Assembly (NCBI RefSeq): GCF_019802125.1
Contig: NZ_JAHVHT010000001.1
Coordinates: forward strand, 868,001 to 932,000
Length of the DNA: 64,000 bases
DNA from: Tateyamaria omphalii
Lineage (GTDB): Bacteria; Pseudomonadota; Alphaproteobacteria; Rhodobacterales; Rhodobacteraceae
Reading direction: 5' to 3'
This document shows, one piece after another, positions 63,674 through 64,000 of this stretch (its first letter is position 1; each line of letters starts with the position of its first letter). The notes below the pieces were generated by a model, which was not told the DNA's origin, did not search any database, and saw nothing but the letters and a program-made list of their open reading frames with translations. Both the position numbers and the translations under genes were made by a program.

Positions 63674-64000
63674 TCAGCGCCCGCGTTTCGCCCTATGGTA
63701 GGTAAGTGTGAGTTGGGCGAGCTGCCATACTGCGTCTTCGTCCAGTGGCGTCTCAGTATCAAACCCAAGGGCACGCCGGCCATCATTGTGGAATTGACCG
63801 GGAAAACGCAGGTCCATCTGTGCCGCCAGGTCCGTCTTGCAATCCACAAAGGCCAGCAGCCGGTTCGGTGTTGAGGGCGACCAATCCACGCGCAGGGTCG
63901 ACCCGGTGCGCGCACGTGTCGGCCGCCATGCGGGTTGGCCCCATTTCAGGCTTTCGTCAAGCGGGCCGATATCTTCGGAGGTGGCGACTTCGTGCACCAG
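63674..64000 (-). CDS. DUF1801-like protein, 5' end beyond the window
   Basis: The visible 108 or so residues include IGPLDESLKWGQPAWRPTRA, TLRVDWSPSTPNRLLAFVDC and a closing WQLAQLTLTYHRAKRGR. The E-S-L-K-W-G-x-P pattern is typical of the DUF1801 (YdhG-like) fold. The frame stays open to the edge, and a GTG near the end is probably internal, because family members have about 25 residues before this motif. Function unknown. Confidence 0.65.
   Translation of the reverse strand: MVHEVATSEDIGPLDESLKWGQPAWRPTRARTGSTLRVDWSPSTPNRLLAFVDCKTDLAAQMDLRFPGQFHNDGRRALGFDTETPLDEDAVWQLAQLTLTYHRAKRGR

Overview
The window is high-GC, densely packed chromosomal DNA of an alphaproteobacterium, most probably a member of the Rhodobacterales (Roseobacter group). 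This is inferred from gene content: a complete 14-subunit NADH dehydrogenase (nuo) cluster interrupted by many small extra genes as in Rhodobacter and Paracoccus, followed by birA, coaX and a ribonuclease J gene; a leucine/isovalerate degradation cluster; FnrL-type TTGAT-N4-GTCAA boxes; Hint-domain proteins; and many ATGA/TGATG overlaps. I saw no rRNA, tRNA, CRISPR array, insertion sequence or prophage.

Layout. 1-3169: cell-wall precursor genes glmS (cut by the window edge) and glmU, divergent from gph. 3248-5302: a PLP-dependent DegT-type aminotransferase and an EF-hand protein with an unusual nested start. 5331-15848: leucine catabolism (ivd, an acyl-CoA synthetase, mccB, mccA, mvaB, liuC), with small unknown genes and two glutathione transferase-like genes embedded; ompW sits inside on the opposite strand with an Fnr-type box. 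15845-17121: a LysR regulator divergent from a DUF1330 gene. 17443-38732: nuoA to nuoN, with thirteen additional genes between the subunits (sulfotransferase, membrane microproteins, secreted proteins and lipoproteins, DUF3291, two carboxymuconolactone decarboxylase-like proteins). 38786-41995: birA, coaX and rnj, ending in a stem-loop shared with a convergent DEAD-box helicase gene.

42091-47114 (minus): helicase, two related glycosyltransferases and prfC. 47286-52886: an orphan BrnA-like antitoxin, a SnoaL-like protein, a tandem universal stress protein with an Fnr box, a Hint-domain protein, an atypical SDR, an AlkC-like DNA glycosylase and two Lin0512 proteins behind an ABC ATPase. 54253-57900: a WYL/YafY regulator with a small partner gene, separated by a strong palindrome from tatABC and a DUF815 ATPase. 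57897-64000 (minus): a second Hint protein, the nlpD-pcm-surE block, a methyltransferase, an SDR, a small PilP/PulC-like protein and a DUF1801 gene that runs off the edge.

How it fits together. The leucine cluster converts isovaleryl-CoA to acetoacetate and acetyl-CoA and feeds electrons to the quinone pool. The nuo cluster oxidises NADH and pumps protons. The non-canonical genes inside nuo are the most promising undescribed material: many are predicted to be secreted, lipidated or membrane-bound, and a helix-hairpin-helix-like domain at the NuoE C-terminus recurs in the neighbouring membrane protein. All functional calls come from reading motifs and context; no database search was run.
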